A stretch of DNA of 40,863 nt from assembly GCA_947258385.1 (NCBI GenBank), contig CAMYII010000067.1, forward strand, positions 1-40,863, in the 5' to 3' direction. Source of the DNA: Acidiferrobacterales bacterium (GTDB lineage Bacteria > Pseudomonadota > Gammaproteobacteria > Acidiferrobacterales > SZUA-150). The position numbers and the translations under genes are program-made. Of the stretch, positions 22,990 to 33,147 are shown in pieces. Within the stretch, counting starts at the first letter, position 1. Each line of letters begins with the position of its first letter. The notes beneath the pieces were generated by a model, which saw only the letters and a program-made list of their open reading frames with translations, was not told the origin of the DNA and made no database searches.

Positions 22990-23396
22990 GCTCTGCAAAT
23001 CGGGGAGTCTGAGTTGACGGCCGATTCACCTGGGCTAGAATAATATACGTTCCAGTCTGCACCCCTCCCTGTGCCGGCTGGGACTCGCAGTTAGTGGACT
23101 TTCCATGAACCCCAAGGCCCCCTTTGCCTTGGGGTTTTTTCTTGTCATGTTCTTCGAAACTTCCGGAATGCATCCAGCATCGCGGGAATACCCTTAAGAA
23201 TTATTCAACCGCCAAACCAAAAAGTAATCACAATCTTGAAAATCGCCATCCAATATGGATCGATCGTATTGGGCTGCAGCAATTCGCAAAATTCGGAAAA
23301 TCCACCGATCAGCCATAATGTAATGCCCGGGCATATACCTCGACTTACCGCTTGTTTGCATACCCATTGGCTCGGCCGTGAAATTGGTAGTATCTA
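22921..23396 (+). repeat. Left copy of a ~475-bp imperfect inverted repeat flanking the mer operon
   Basis: It contains the PilZ 3' end, a terminator and most of the 73-aa gene. It matches the reverse complement of 30205-30679 with scattered mismatches and small indels. The enclosed 6.8 kb carries the whole mercury operon. Confidence 0.8.
23110..23140 (+). terminator. Rho-independent terminator after the PilZ gene
   Basis: CCCCAAGGC, a 7-nt loop and GCCTTGGGG, followed by six T residues. The A-tract partner on the other side (reading leftward) is weak. It lies between the convergent PilZ and 73-aa genes. In the right repeat copy the stem is degraded (30466-30497). Confidence 0.85.
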
Positions 23397-23415
23397 GCCA
23401 TTTAAAAACAGACAT
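23194..23415 (-). CDS. Small hypothetical protein (73 aa), duplicated at 30205
   Basis: ATG 23415 lies 2 nt after GGGGGGAGAA, a strong site. The product (MSVFKWLDTTNFTAEPMGMQ, then SRYMPGHYIMADRWIFRILR, ending DCDYFLVWRLNNS) has aromatic residues, no signal peptide and no recognised motif. The reading frame is largely conserved in the second, inverted copy despite base changes, which suggests it was once under selection. Confidence 0.55.
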   Translation of the reverse strand: MSVFKWLDTTNFTAEPMGMQTSGKSRYMPGHYIMADRWIFRILRIAAAQYDRSILDGDFQDCDYFLVWRLNNS

Positions 23416-23562
23416 TTCTCCCCCCAGAACTTGCGTCGGGAAGCTTCGTCGTTGGCACACCGTTGCCTTGGTTGCTATTTGGCCGAACCCTCATTAGTCG
23501 TAAGATATTGCAGTATCTTCTGCTTCTCCTTGATTTCGATCAGTCCGTAAGCCACCAACTTG

Positions 23563-23610
23563 CTATCATTTTACCCATATTTTGGCCACGGCGGCCAAAT
23601 TATGCTTCCA
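23563..23610 (+). mobile_element. Possible solo end of an IS21-like element (left)
   Basis: TATCATTTTACCCATATTTT followed by GGCCACGGCGGCCAAATTAT resembles 30679-30765, where TTTTACCCATATTCTGGCC is followed by repeated GCATATTTTGGCC-like units. Multiple terminal repeats are typical of IS21-family ends. No transposase is present; family assignment is tentative. Confidence 0.3.
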
Positions 23611-23646
23611 GTGACGGAACAAATGGGGCCTAGACCGCCTTCCGCT

Positions 23647-23684
23647 ACTGACCTATGGCATATACCCGTATGCCATAGGTCAGT
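23647..23684. repeat. Perfect 16-bp inverted repeat with 6-nt loop
   Basis: ACTGACCTATGGCATA and its exact reverse complement TATGCCATAGGTCAGT surround TACCCG. No T-run follows, so it does not look like a terminator. It lies about 120 bp beyond the stop of the last mer gene, in otherwise empty sequence. Confidence 0.7.
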
Positions 23685-23806
23685 ACAGGGCCGCTGTGCC
23701 GTACCCCCCGGCCGCCGGCTGCTTGAAGCTGTTATTTGCAAGGGGCTGACGGCGCAGAAAACCCGGAAATTCAAGGCGCCGGCTTGTGGCCTGGACTCGT
23801 GCTAAT

Positions 23807-24517
23807 TTATCCTCTGGCGGGATCGCCCTTGGAACCTTTGAGGGGTACGCCGCCTTTGGCCGCGCATTCCTTTGCGGAAACGTTAAGCCAACCCTTTCCT
23901 TTACACGCGTTCTGGCCGGTGCAGGCGTTGAAAGCGGTGCTGCAGGCGGTCGTGCCCTTGCAACTGTTGATTCCGTAACAGGCGATGTCACCGGCTTCGG
24001 CTTCTGGGGCAAAGGCTGCGACAGATTTGTACATGCCGTAGAAGACACCGGCGGCGGCAATGCTCAACGCCGCCCCGTTCACGGCGCGCCGCGTCGGGTC
24101 CACCTTTTCTTTTTCTTGCGGCACCTTGCAGACTTCCGTCGCGCAAGCGGCGGCACGCCGGCCGTTGATATAATCCCAGGTGCTTCCCGCGACGAGTACG
24201 CCGAGGCCTGTGTAAATCGACCAGTTAATTGGATAAACACCCGTAATCAGCAGCCACAACCCAGCCGCACTAAAAAGGCCGCCGGCGAGCCCCAGCCAGA
24301 ACGGCGGCATCGTGTCGTGCGATTTTGCTGAACGGTAGAGCACCCAAAGACTAAGTCCAACGAAGCCAACGAAAATGGGAAACAGATACGCATCGTGCAC
24401 GAGAAAGCCAAGCCCCACGGTACCGACGGCGGCGAGCACGGCCGAGATGCCTAGACAACAGGCGGCGGCAACACCCGCCCCGATTAAGCTGGAAAACTGC
24501 TTGACAAGTTCTTTCAT
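23807..24517 (-). CDS. MerC-like membrane protein fused to a bufferin-like Cys-rich domain
   Basis: This 236-residue protein starts behind AGGAGACAATC. Residues 1-115 have four membrane helices with a Cys pair in the first ([11 protein letters not shown], Cys20-21), as in MerC/MerT mercury importers. A linker with a C-x4-C (ACATEVCK) leads to a fifth hydrophobic segment ([20 protein letters not shown]) and then a tail, [40 protein letters not shown]. The tail matches the pattern of BufA2-type bufferins (copper-buffering peptides: CYGxNSCKG...CKGQNxCKGKG). I see no bufB (DUF692) gene in the window. It is the last gene of the mer operon. It probably moves Hg(II) inward, with the tail binding metal in the periplasm. 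Confidence 0.75.
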   Translation of the reverse strand: MKELVKQFSSLIGAGVAAACCLGISAVLAAVGTVGLGFLVHDAYLFPIFVGFVGLSLWVLYRSAKSHDTMPPFWLGLAGGLFSAAGLWLLITGVYPINWSIYTGLGVLVAGSTWDYINGRRAAACATEVCKVPQEKEKVDPTRRAVNGAALSIAAAGVFYGMYKSVAAFAPEAEAGDIACYGINSCKGTTACSTAFNACTGQNACKGKGWLNVSAKECAAKGGVPLKGSKGDPARG

Positions 24518-24615
24518 GATTGTCTCCTAATAGCTTTTGATTGCGCCCTGTACCATTGCCCGTCTGCCACGGCAGATTGTCCACGGCGGCACGTCATTCA
24601 GCTGCCCAAAACACG

Positions 24616-25965
24616 TCAGAGCATATAGCCGATATCCGATCCATACGTAGGATAGGCATTGATCATCTTCTTTAGGTCATCGCGAGACAGCTTGTGTCGC
24701 ATCGCCATGGCAAATTGGTTGATCAGCTCGTCTGCATGGGGACCGAGCAGGTGCGCGCCGAGGATCTGGTCGGTATCCGTTTCGACCAGAACTTTGGAAC
24801 CAGAATACTGTTCGCCGACGCGCCGCGACGAGTACCAGCTGGCGGTCTTTTCAAAATGGGTAGAAAATATCAGATTCCGCTTGCCAGCCTCACTTTCACT
24901 CAGCCCGACGCTGGCCAAGGGCGGCGTGGTAAACACCACTGTGGGAATGGCGGTGTAGTCCGGTGTGAGTTGATTGCCGTTTAGCAGATTGGTCGCCACC
25001 ACCCGTGACTCCATCGCGGCGACCGGTGTTAAGGGACGCCCGGCAGTTGCGGCGGCGTCGCCGGCGGCGTAAACATTCGGGTTGCTCACACTCTGTAAGT
25101 ACGCATTGACTTTGATGCCGCCTTGTTCCCGTTCAACCTTGCCGCGCGCTAAATCCATATCATCGAGATCGGGTACCCGGCCAGCGCCGTGCACGACAAT
25201 ATCGGCAATGAAGCGCTGCTTTTTCCCGTCGCGTGACGTGCGAACTGTTAGACCGTTGGGACCTTGGTCAATGCCTGCAATTGCAGTTTTCAGGTGCAAG
25301 GCGATGCCGAGTGCCTTCGCCTTCTCGGACAAAATATCCACCAAGTCCGGATCGAATCCACGCAAAGGACGATCGCCGCGATGCAAGATTTGCACGTCGG
25401 CGCCCGCCGCGGCGGCGAGGAACGCGAATTCAAACGATATGTAGCCGCCGCCGACAAACAGGATTCGCTTGGGCAGCTGTTCCAGCTCCAAAAATTGGTC
25501 GCTGTAGGTCAGATGATCCTCGCCGGGAATGTTCAGCGTCGCCGGTCGGGCGCCATTGGCGAGTAAGATATGCTGTGCTGCTAGCGTGTCGTCGCCGACG
25601 GCTAAGGTGTCGGGTCCGGTAAACCGGGCACGTCCATGAAACGGCAGAATGCTCGTGTCCTTCATGCTGTTTTCGTGGTAGGCCGGCACCGGCTCGGTGA
25701 AGGATCTCTTGAACTTCATGAGTGCCGGCCAATCGATGCGCAGTTGTCCTGTTACTCCGTTGTTCGCCATGCGCCGCGACCAGTCGATCAGCTCCGCTGC
25801 ACCGATGAGCACCTTCTTGGGATCGCAACCGCGAAGCTCGCAGGTGCCGCCGAACGGCAACGAGTCGATCATCGCCACCGTCCACCCGGCCGCTTTGCAC
25901 TGATAGGCCGCCGCCGAGGCGCCGGCGCCGGTACCCACCACAACCAGATCGAGATCATGTTTCAT
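24616..25965 (-). CDS. FAD-dependent disulfide oxidoreductase, mercuric/glutathione-reductase-like
   Basis: ATG 25965 follows AGGAGGG. The 449 residues have the FAD-binding motif VVVGTGAGASAAAYQCKAAG, the redox pair GGTCELRGCDPKK (C-x4-C), the NAD(P) motif ILFVGGGYISFEFAFLAAAAG and the second FAD motif NVYAAGDAAAT. It lacks both the N-terminal HMA domain and the C-terminal Cys pair of MerA. The usual C-terminal HPTxxE active-site base is replaced by AYPTYGSDIG. It is in the mer operon 109 bp after merA. The substrate is unknown; thiol recycling or metal reduction are possible. Confidence 0.85.
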   Translation of the reverse strand: MKHDLDLVVVGTGAGASAAAYQCKAAGWTVAMIDSLPFGGTCELRGCDPKKVLIGAAELIDWSRRMANNGVTGQLRIDWPALMKFKRSFTEPVPAYHENSMKDTSILPFHGRARFTGPDTLAVGDDTLAAQHILLANGARPATLNIPGEDHLTYSDQFLELEQLPKRILFVGGGYISFEFAFLAAAAGADVQILHRGDRPLRGFDPDLVDILSEKAKALGIALHLKTAIAGIDQGPNGLTVRTSRDGKKQRFIADIVVHGAGRVPDLDDMDLARGKVEREQGGIKVNAYLQSVSNPNVYAAGDAAATAGRPLTPVAAMESRVVATNLLNGNQLTPDYTAIPTVVFTTPPLASVGLSESEAGKRNLIFSTHFEKTASWYSSRRVGEQYSGSKVLVETDTDQILGAHLLGPHADELINQFAMAMRHKLSRDDLKKMINAYPTYGSDIGYML

Positions 25966-26074
25966 ATGACCTACCCTCCTTGTGGTGCCGATATGGTTTT
26001 TGTACCCGTCCTTAGCGCTAACAAGCTTGGGAAGAATATGCCTGCTCAGGCGGCAGCACCATATGCGGCTTCGT

Positions 26075-28413
<2,339 letters not shown>

Positions 28414-28454
28414 GACGGTCACCTCTTCTGTCATTGGTGTGTTACAGCCAGTCG

Positions 28455-28784
28455 CTACTGACGCTTCAGTGTCGATGGATAGCCGGCGTTGGTCGTCGCC
28501 TTGGTCAGCGCCGCGACGTCTGTCTTGCCGGGATCGAACGTCACTTTCGCCCAGCCCACGCCGTCGCCTTCGTACTTCGCCTCGGTCTGGATGACGCCGG
28601 ATACCCCTTCCAGGGCCTTGCGCACGGTGATGGGACACATGGCGCAGGTCATGTTTTTCACATCCAGGGTCACGGTCTTATGTTGGGTTTGCTCTGCTGC
28701 CTGTACGGCGGGCGTGAACAACAGCACACCGGCGGCGAGCGAGCTGAGCATCAGCATCAGTGCAAATATCACGTTGCGAAACAT
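28455..28784 (-). CDS. merP: Periplasmic mercury-binding protein MerP
   Basis: ATG 28784 follows AGAGGAGAAC. The 109 residues start with a signal peptide (MLMLSSLAAGVLLFTPAVQA) and contain the heavy-metal domain motif NMTCAMCPITVRKALEGV. MerP passes Hg(II) to MerT. It lies between merT and merB on the same strand. Confidence 0.94.
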   Translation of the reverse strand: MFRNVIFALMLMLSSLAAGVLLFTPAVQAAEQTQHKTVTLDVKNMTCAMCPITVRKALEGVSGVIQTEAKYEGDGVGWAKVTFDPGKTDVAALTKATTNAGYPSTLKRQ

Positions 28785-28806
28785 GAAATGTTCTCCTCTG
28801 TAATAA

Positions 28807-29163
28807 TTAGCCAAGCAGTGCCGGCCCGTACCAGGGAAAGGCGATGAGTGCGGCCAGGATTACCGTGACGATCCAAAAGATAATGCGTTGGTTTCTGCGC
28901 GTGACGGGGTTGGCGCAGGGTTTGCCCGGCTCACACACTTCGGGAACCAAGTAGAGCGTGCGGAATGCGAGACCCAGGAACACCAGAACCGAGCCGATGA
29001 AAATCGGCCGGTAGGGTTCGAGCGCCGTCAGGTTGCCGATCCAGGCGCCGCCCACACCGAGCATCAGCAACACGAACGGGCCAACGCAGCAGATGGACGC
29101 TCCCACCGCGGCCACGGTCGCGGCAATCAGCGAGCGGTTCTTGGTTGCGGTGTACTCTGCCAT
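28807..29163 (-). CDS. merT: Mercuric transport protein MerT
   Basis: ATG 29163 follows GGGAGACC. The 118-residue protein has three membrane helices, with the Cys pair in the first (ASICCVGPFVLLMLGVG) and a second Cys pair in the loop VCEPGKPCANPV, as in MerT. It carries Hg(II) across the inner membrane to MerA. It is the first structural gene behind the mer promoter. Confidence 0.95.
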   Translation of the reverse strand: MAEYTATKNRSLIAATVAAVGASICCVGPFVLLMLGVGGAWIGNLTALEPYRPIFIGSVLVFLGLAFRTLYLVPEVCEPGKPCANPVTRRNQRIIFWIVTVILAALIAFPWYGPALLG

Positions 29164-29196
29164 GATTCGGTCTCCCGGTATTGAGTTCATATCAAA

Positions 29197-29228
29197 AGCC
29201 TACACGCCGTACCCAGGTACGGAGTCAA
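29197..29228 (-). promoter_or_regulatory. MerR-controlled promoter/operator of merTPBA
   Basis: On the minus strand: TTGACT (-35), a 19-20-bp spacer containing the perfect dyad CCGTACC-TG-GGTACGG (29207-29222), then TAGGCT. The overlong spacer with the dyad inside is the MerR signature. Confidence 0.88.
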
Positions 29229-29255
29229 GGCCTTTCTAAGGGGTGGATATGAGGG

Positions 29256-29687
29256 CTACTTTCGGCGCCGTGTCCGGCCGGGCAGTGGTTGCTCGCTTGC
29301 CAGCGTCTGCACGAGGGGGCAATGTGTGGTGTCCCGGCCGGACCGGCAGGCGCGGATCAAGCTGTCGAGCGTGGCGCGCAGCGCCTTGAGATCCCGGATC
29401 TGCGCCTCGACCTGGGCGCGTTTCTCCTCGGCTCGGCTGCGCACGTCCTTGCAGCGCCCGTCGCCCAGCTCCAGCAATTCGGCAATCTCCGGCAGGCGGA
29501 AGCCCAGTTGTTGGGCGCGCTTGATGAACTTAATCCGGTCTACGGTGTCGGCCGGATAGTGCCGGAAGCCCTCAATGGGTTTGCGAGGTTCCTTGACCAG
29601 TCCCACGCGCTGGTAGTAGCGCACCGTTTCGACGTTCACGCCCGCCGCACGGGCCAGGTGTCCAATAGTCAGATCAGCTTTGCTCAC
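29256..29687 (-). CDS. merR: Mercury-responsive regulator MerR
   Basis: I chose GTG 29687 (GAGG at 6 nt), which gives 143 residues. The helix-turn-helix is LTIGHLARAAGVNVETVRYY, followed by QRVGLVKEPRKPIEGFRHYP and a dimerisation helix. The three Hg-binding Cys are in GRCKDV, IRACRSG and THCPLV. Unlike many mer loci, merR is transcribed in the same direction as merTPBA and lies upstream of the operator, so it has its own MerR-type promoter. Confidence 0.92.
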   Translation of the reverse strand: MSKADLTIGHLARAAGVNVETVRYYQRVGLVKEPRKPIEGFRHYPADTVDRIKFIKRAQQLGFRLPEIAELLELGDGRCKDVRSRAEEKRAQVEAQIRDLKALRATLDSLIRACRSGRDTTHCPLVQTLASEQPLPGRTRRRK

Positions 29688-29716
29688 CGCACAGTCCTCG
29701 AGAAATCCATAGAACA

Positions 29717-29747
29717 ACTGTAACTCCGGACTTAGGTACAGAGTCAA
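29717..29747 (-). promoter_or_regulatory. Second MerR-type promoter, upstream of merR
   Basis: TTGACT, a 19-bp spacer with a degenerate dyad (CTGTACC-TA-AGTCCGG) and TACAGT on the minus strand, 30 bp before the merR GTG. It implies that merR autoregulates. Confidence 0.7.
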
Positions 29748-30204
29748 GTTTTCTATTGGCCGCGGACGAGGTAACGGCTGACCGAGCGTGCCCGCCAAAG
29801 CATGCGTGCACTCACCACCGCGAAGTTCAACGATGCGCAGACGCGCCTAATAGAAATCACGACTTCGAGAAACAAGCTGGAGCTCCCGCTTAACCTCTGT
29901 CAGGCGTCTCCAGACGATTGCCGTATTGTTGAGTCGATCGATACACGCAAAAAGCGCGCGCAAAGGGCAAAGACCAGGCACACGCAAAACTCGAGATCGG
30001 TGAAACGTCGGCAAGGATTCCTCGGGGCTCTGTCGGCAAATGAAATATTTATATATTTATTATTGTAAGGACCAATGCGAACCTGCATATAACTGTATGT
30101 TTTGTAATAAAATGGCGCCCCCAAGGGGACGCGATAAGCATGTATTACGCTATATGACCCGCGAACATATTTGATAATCGCAACCTAAGAATGTGTTTAT
30201 TGAT
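29748..30204. other. No supported gene
   Basis: A plus-strand frame at 29802-30068 (88 codons) is open but has no motif and a strongly basic, biased composition. A small imperfect hairpin (GCGCCCCC-AA-GGGGACGC) lies near 30115-30132. I see nothing else. Confidence 0.4.
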
Positions 30205-30410
30205 TAGATACTACCAATTTCACGGCGGAGCCAATGGGTATGCAAACAAGCGGTAAGTCGAGGTATATGCCCGGGCATTACATTATGGCTGATCGGTGGA
30301 TTTTCCGAATTTTGGGAATCGCCGCAGCCCAATACGATCGATCCATATTGGATTGCGATTTTCAAGATCGCGATTACTTTTTGGTTTGGCGGTCGAATAA
30401 TTCTTTAAGG
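30205..30410 (+). pseudogene. Truncated second copy of the 73-aa gene
   Basis: The frame reads LDTTNFTAEPMGMQTSGKSR and on to DYFLVWRSNNS, with a handful of substitutions against 23194-23415. The start (MSVFKW) is missing. An indel removes the stop codon, so the frame runs on into the terminator region. Confidence 0.65.
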
Positions 30411-30612
30411 ATATTCCCGCGATGCTGGATGCATTCCGGGAGCTTCGAAGAACGTGACAAGAAAAAACCCCAAGGTCAGGGGGGAGAACTTGGGGTTGAT
30501 GGAAAATCCACACGGTATTCCCGTCGAGTGGGTGGGAGAGAGCCGACGGGAACATATCTCAGTCTAGCCGACGTGGGTCAGCCGTCAACTTAGATTACAG
30601 GCCCTGCTGAGC

Positions 30613-30678
30613 TCACCGCTGAGTTTTCTCGATCAGGGACCGGAGGGTCTGAGAGACTTCGGGAATCGATTCCTCGAG
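30613..30678 (-). pseudogene. PilZ gene 3' tail (21 codons)
   Basis: LEESIPEVSQTLRSLIEKTQ then R and stop. This is nearly identical to the end of the PilZ protein at 22663-22989. Upstream it is cut by IS21-like sequence at about 30679. Confidence 0.7.
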
Positions 30679-30765
30679 CTGTCGTTTTACCCATATTCTG
30701 GCCGCATTTTGGAAGCATATTTTGGCCAAAAGTGCAAAATCGAAGCATAAATTGGCCGAAAAATA
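30679..30765 (+). mobile_element. Possible solo IS21-like element end (right)
   Basis: TGTCGTTTTACCCATATTCT is followed by repeated GGCC-flanked units (GCATATTTTGGCC, GCATAAATTGGCC). It starts with TG, interrupts the PilZ fragment, and resembles the left copy at 23563. No transposase is present. Confidence 0.35.
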
Positions 30766-30853
30766 CGGTGCTGGGCCTTTTTCTTTATTGAAGAGTTGAT
30801 CTTGAGAAAGGAAGTGCCAGGCGGGGCACCATACCCGGCCTGGCACTCCTTCG

Positions 30854-31294
30854 CTATGGCCTGCGGATGATCACCGCCTCATAGAAGCAATGTTCACCTT
30901 CGTCGGACACATAGACATCGCCGGTTTGCGGATCAATCTGCAAGCCGTGTGCATGCGGCTCCAGATCATCCGGTGCACCGGTCGGCAGCCCCGTGATCTG
31001 GTCGATTCCGATTTCGCAATCTGCTGAAGGCGAATTCTCTAGTCCGGTATTAAAAATCGAAACCGGCTCTACTTGCTTCAGTAAGCGTGTACTGGTATCC
31101 ACGTTGCCGGTATGCTCCCCGGAAATCAACAGGGCGTTAAGCCGCGGATCAACCGCTAGCCAGTGCGGATGCACGAACGAGTTTTCCAGGATGTTCACAG
31201 CGGCAATCACTCCAGCCAGATCCTCTGGATCCCTCACCACATCGTCGATATTGGGGAAGTCGAGGCAGCCGTAGCCATTCGACACGTCGATCAT
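30854..31294 (-). pseudogene. C-terminal fragment of an exported beta-propeller-like protein
   Basis: This 146-codon frame has propeller-like strands (PHWLAVDPRLNALLISGEHT, PHAHGLQIDPQTGDVYVSDE) and ends AVIIRRP. It begins inside a blade without a signal peptide or ribosome binding site, so the N-terminal part is missing. The family is uncertain (YncE-like or similar). Confidence 0.5.
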
Positions 31295-31337
31295 AAAGAC
31301 AGATGTGGAGCACGGTGAAAAATTGCGAAATCAGGGC

Positions 31338-31368
31338 TTGACCTGGAGTCAACTCCAAGTTGTACGCT
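31338..31368 (+). promoter_or_regulatory. MerR-family promoter/operator 1 of the second metal operon
   Basis: TTGACC, a 19-bp spacer with the perfect dyad TGGAGT-CA-ACTCCA (31344-31357), then TACGCT. The overlong spacer is the MerR-family signature. Confidence 0.75.
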
Positions 31369-31399
31369 ACCTACCAAGGTCAGTTTTTTCGTAACGGCC

Positions 31400-31430
31400 G
31401 GAACCTGGAGCTGACTCCGGGTTGTCATAT
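31400..31430 (+). promoter_or_regulatory. MerR-family promoter/operator 2 of the second metal operon
   Basis: GGAACC, a 19-bp spacer with the imperfect dyad TGGAG-CTGA-CTCCG (31406-31419), then TCATAT. It repeats the architecture of operator 1, 62 bp downstream, and lies 32 bp before the first gene of the operon. Confidence 0.65.
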
Positions 31431-31462
31431 TCATTAAGGCCGTGGTTTGGGGTTTGTCTTAT

Positions 31463-32302
31463 ATGGCTAGACGTAACGCGACGAGGGCGAGGTGTTCAGC
31501 CTCGAGTGTGGTCTTGCTGGCGCTGGTTGTCAGCAGCTCCGCTTGGGCACATGACCCGATCTTCGGCCTCGGTCCGCACGTGCTGTACAAGGGCGGCGTC
31601 GAGGTCGCACCCGAAGTCCACCTGGAAAAGAAAGGCGACGAGCGGGAGACGGAACTGGGGCTCGAGCTGGTGTACGGCATCACCGGGGATTGGGCCGCGG
31701 GTATCGAGCTGCCTCACGTGCGAAAGGAAGAGGGCCCGGAAAGTACCCGCGGTACGGGTGATGTGCGCCTGTTCACCAAGTACCGCTTTTGGCGTCATGA
31801 CACCCTCGGTGCCCAGGAAAGCGCCGCCGTGTTGCTGAAGGTCAAGACCGACACCGGCGATGAGAACTCCACGCCTGCCCTCGGGACCGGTACCACCGAC
31901 ACCATTCTGGGTCTGGCCTACGGCTATGAGGGCCGCAAGTGGTATCGCTGGGCCAGCCTGCGCTATCGCCGCAACGGCGAAAACGATGCAGGCCTCAAGC
32001 GCGGCGACAAGATTCTTTTTGATCTGGTGGGTGGTATTCGGCCCAGGCTTACCGGCTATCTCGAGCCGGATACGGTGTGGCTGCTGGAGCTGAACGGCGA
32101 GTACGGCAAGCGTGCCGAACTGAACGGTGTGGAACTGCCCAATATCGGCGGTACGGAGTGGTTCCTGTCGCCGGGCGTCTTCTGGACCAAGCGCAACTTC
32201 GCGGTTAAGGCCGGCGTGCAGATTCCGATTGCCAGCGATCTGAACGGTAATCAGGAGGAGAGCGACTACCGCGCCAAGCTCGTCCTCGAATGGCATCTGT
32301 GA
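31463..32302 (+). CDS. Outer-membrane beta-barrel protein of a metal operon
   Basis: ATG 31463 starts a 279-residue protein with a signal peptide (ASSVVLLALVVSSSAWA). The rest is alternating strands (ELGLELVYGITGDWAAGIEL, DTILGLAYGYEGRKWYRWAS, FAVKAGVQIPIASDLNGN) and ends VLEWHL, consistent with an outer-membrane barrel. An upstream ATG at 31442 is less likely. It is the first gene behind the tandem MerR-type promoters. A channel for metal or a metal complex is inferred from the operon. Confidence 0.75.
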   Translation: MARRNATRARCSASSVVLLALVVSSSAWAHDPIFGLGPHVLYKGGVEVAPEVHLEKKGDERETELGLELVYGITGDWAAGIELPHVRKEEGPESTRGTGDVRLFTKYRFWRHDTLGAQESAAVLLKVKTDTGDENSTPALGTGTTDTILGLAYGYEGRKWYRWASLRYRRNGENDAGLKRGDKILFDLVGGIRPRLTGYLEPDTVWLLELNGEYGKRAELNGVELPNIGGTEWFLSPGVFWTKRNFAVKAGVQIPIASDLNGNQEESDYRAKLVLEWHL

Positions 32303-32342
32303 TTTTTCTAAAATACCTGGATCAAACGAAAAAGGTGATGTG

Positions 32343-32633
32343 ATGAAACGCTATTTAATTGCACCGCTGCTGCTGCTCTGGAGTCTGGCAGCTCTTGCTG
32401 CTGGGACGCAGTACGTCATGCGGGTGGACGGGCTGGCCTGTCCCTACTGCGCCTACGGCATCGAAAAGAAGCTGAAGAAAATCGAGGGTGTCGAGAAGAT
32501 CGACGTCGATCTGGACAAGGGTCTGGTCACGGTGAACGTGCGCGACGGTGTGGAGCTCACCGAACCGCAGATGGTACAGCTGTTCAAGGATGCGGGTTTC
32601 ACGTACCGCAGCATGACGAAACACCCGCTATGA
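32343..32633 (+). CDS. MerP-like periplasmic heavy-metal-binding protein
   Basis: ATG 32343 follows AAGGTG. The 96 residues have a signal peptide (YLIAPLLLLWSLAALAAG) and an HMA domain, with the motif DGLACPYCAYGIEKKLKKIE (C-x2-C) and a ferredoxin-like fold pattern. It is more divergent than MerP at 28455. The stop overlaps the next ATG (ATGA). Confidence 0.88.
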   Translation: MKRYLIAPLLLLWSLAALAAGTQYVMRVDGLACPYCAYGIEKKLKKIEGVEKIDVDLDKGLVTVNVRDGVELTEPQMVQLFKDAGFTYRSMTKHPL

Positions 32634-33028
32634 GTGTAGAACGTGCACAAGTGAAAAGCAGCGGCGTCACCTGGCTGACCCTTTTCGCCTCGACCGGCAC
32701 ACTGATTTGCTGCGCGCTGCCTATCATCCTGGTCACGCTGGGGCTTGGGGCGACAGTGGCGGCGCTGACCAGCGCCTTTTCGTTTCTGATCACGTTGAGC
32801 CAGCACAAGATCTGGGTGTTCACCTTCTCTGGCGCCATGTTGGGCGTGTCCGGCTGGCTACTCTACCGGCCCGGCCGTCTTTGTCCCAGCGATCCTGAGC
32901 TGGGTGCGCTGTGCGAAAAGGCCCACGTTTGGAACCGGCGCATTTACTGGGCCTCGATGGCCATCTGGGGTATCGGTTTCTTTGCCGCCTACCTTGCCTT
33001 GCCGCTGCGCATCTGGCTGGAGTCATGA
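32630..33028 (+). CDS. MerT-like metal transport membrane protein
   Basis: This 132-residue protein has three hydrophobic segments. The first carries a Cys pair (STGTLICCALPIILVTLGLG), and a loop has two more Cys (RPGRLCPSDPELGALCEK), the MerT pattern with a longer Cys spacing. It is coupled to the MerP-like gene by a 4-bp overlap. The metal is not certain; the neighbouring operon suggests Hg or another soft metal. Confidence 0.82.
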   Translation: MSVERAQVKSSGVTWLTLFASTGTLICCALPIILVTLGLGATVAALTSAFSFLITLSQHKIWVFTFSGAMLGVSGWLLYRPGRLCPSDPELGALCEKAHVWNRRIYWASMAIWGIGFFAAYLALPLRIWLES

Positions 33029-33147
33029 TGACGATTCAGCGCAAAACGGACAGGCATGAGTCCATGCACGACTTTCGTCTTGAGTATTATGCCGGCTATT
33101 CGCGCCGGTGTTCGATTCAACTTTTGACTGTTATATGGAGCAACAGC

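Larger units (their letters stand above)
30205..30679 (-). repeat. Right copy of the ~475-bp inverted repeat flanking the mer operon
   Basis: Reverse-complement match of 22921-23396. Its terminator stem is degraded, the 73-aa gene lacks its first six codons and stop, and only 21 codons of the PilZ gene remain. It is the more decayed copy. Confidence 0.8.

Noticed and set aside
23647-23684. Integron attC site
   Set aside because: The palindrome is perfect and lacks the GTTRRRY core, unpaired bases and a nearby integrase.
29802-30068. Possible 88-aa gene downstream of the merR promoter
   Set aside because: No ribosome binding site, motif or conserved context; treated as chance open frame.
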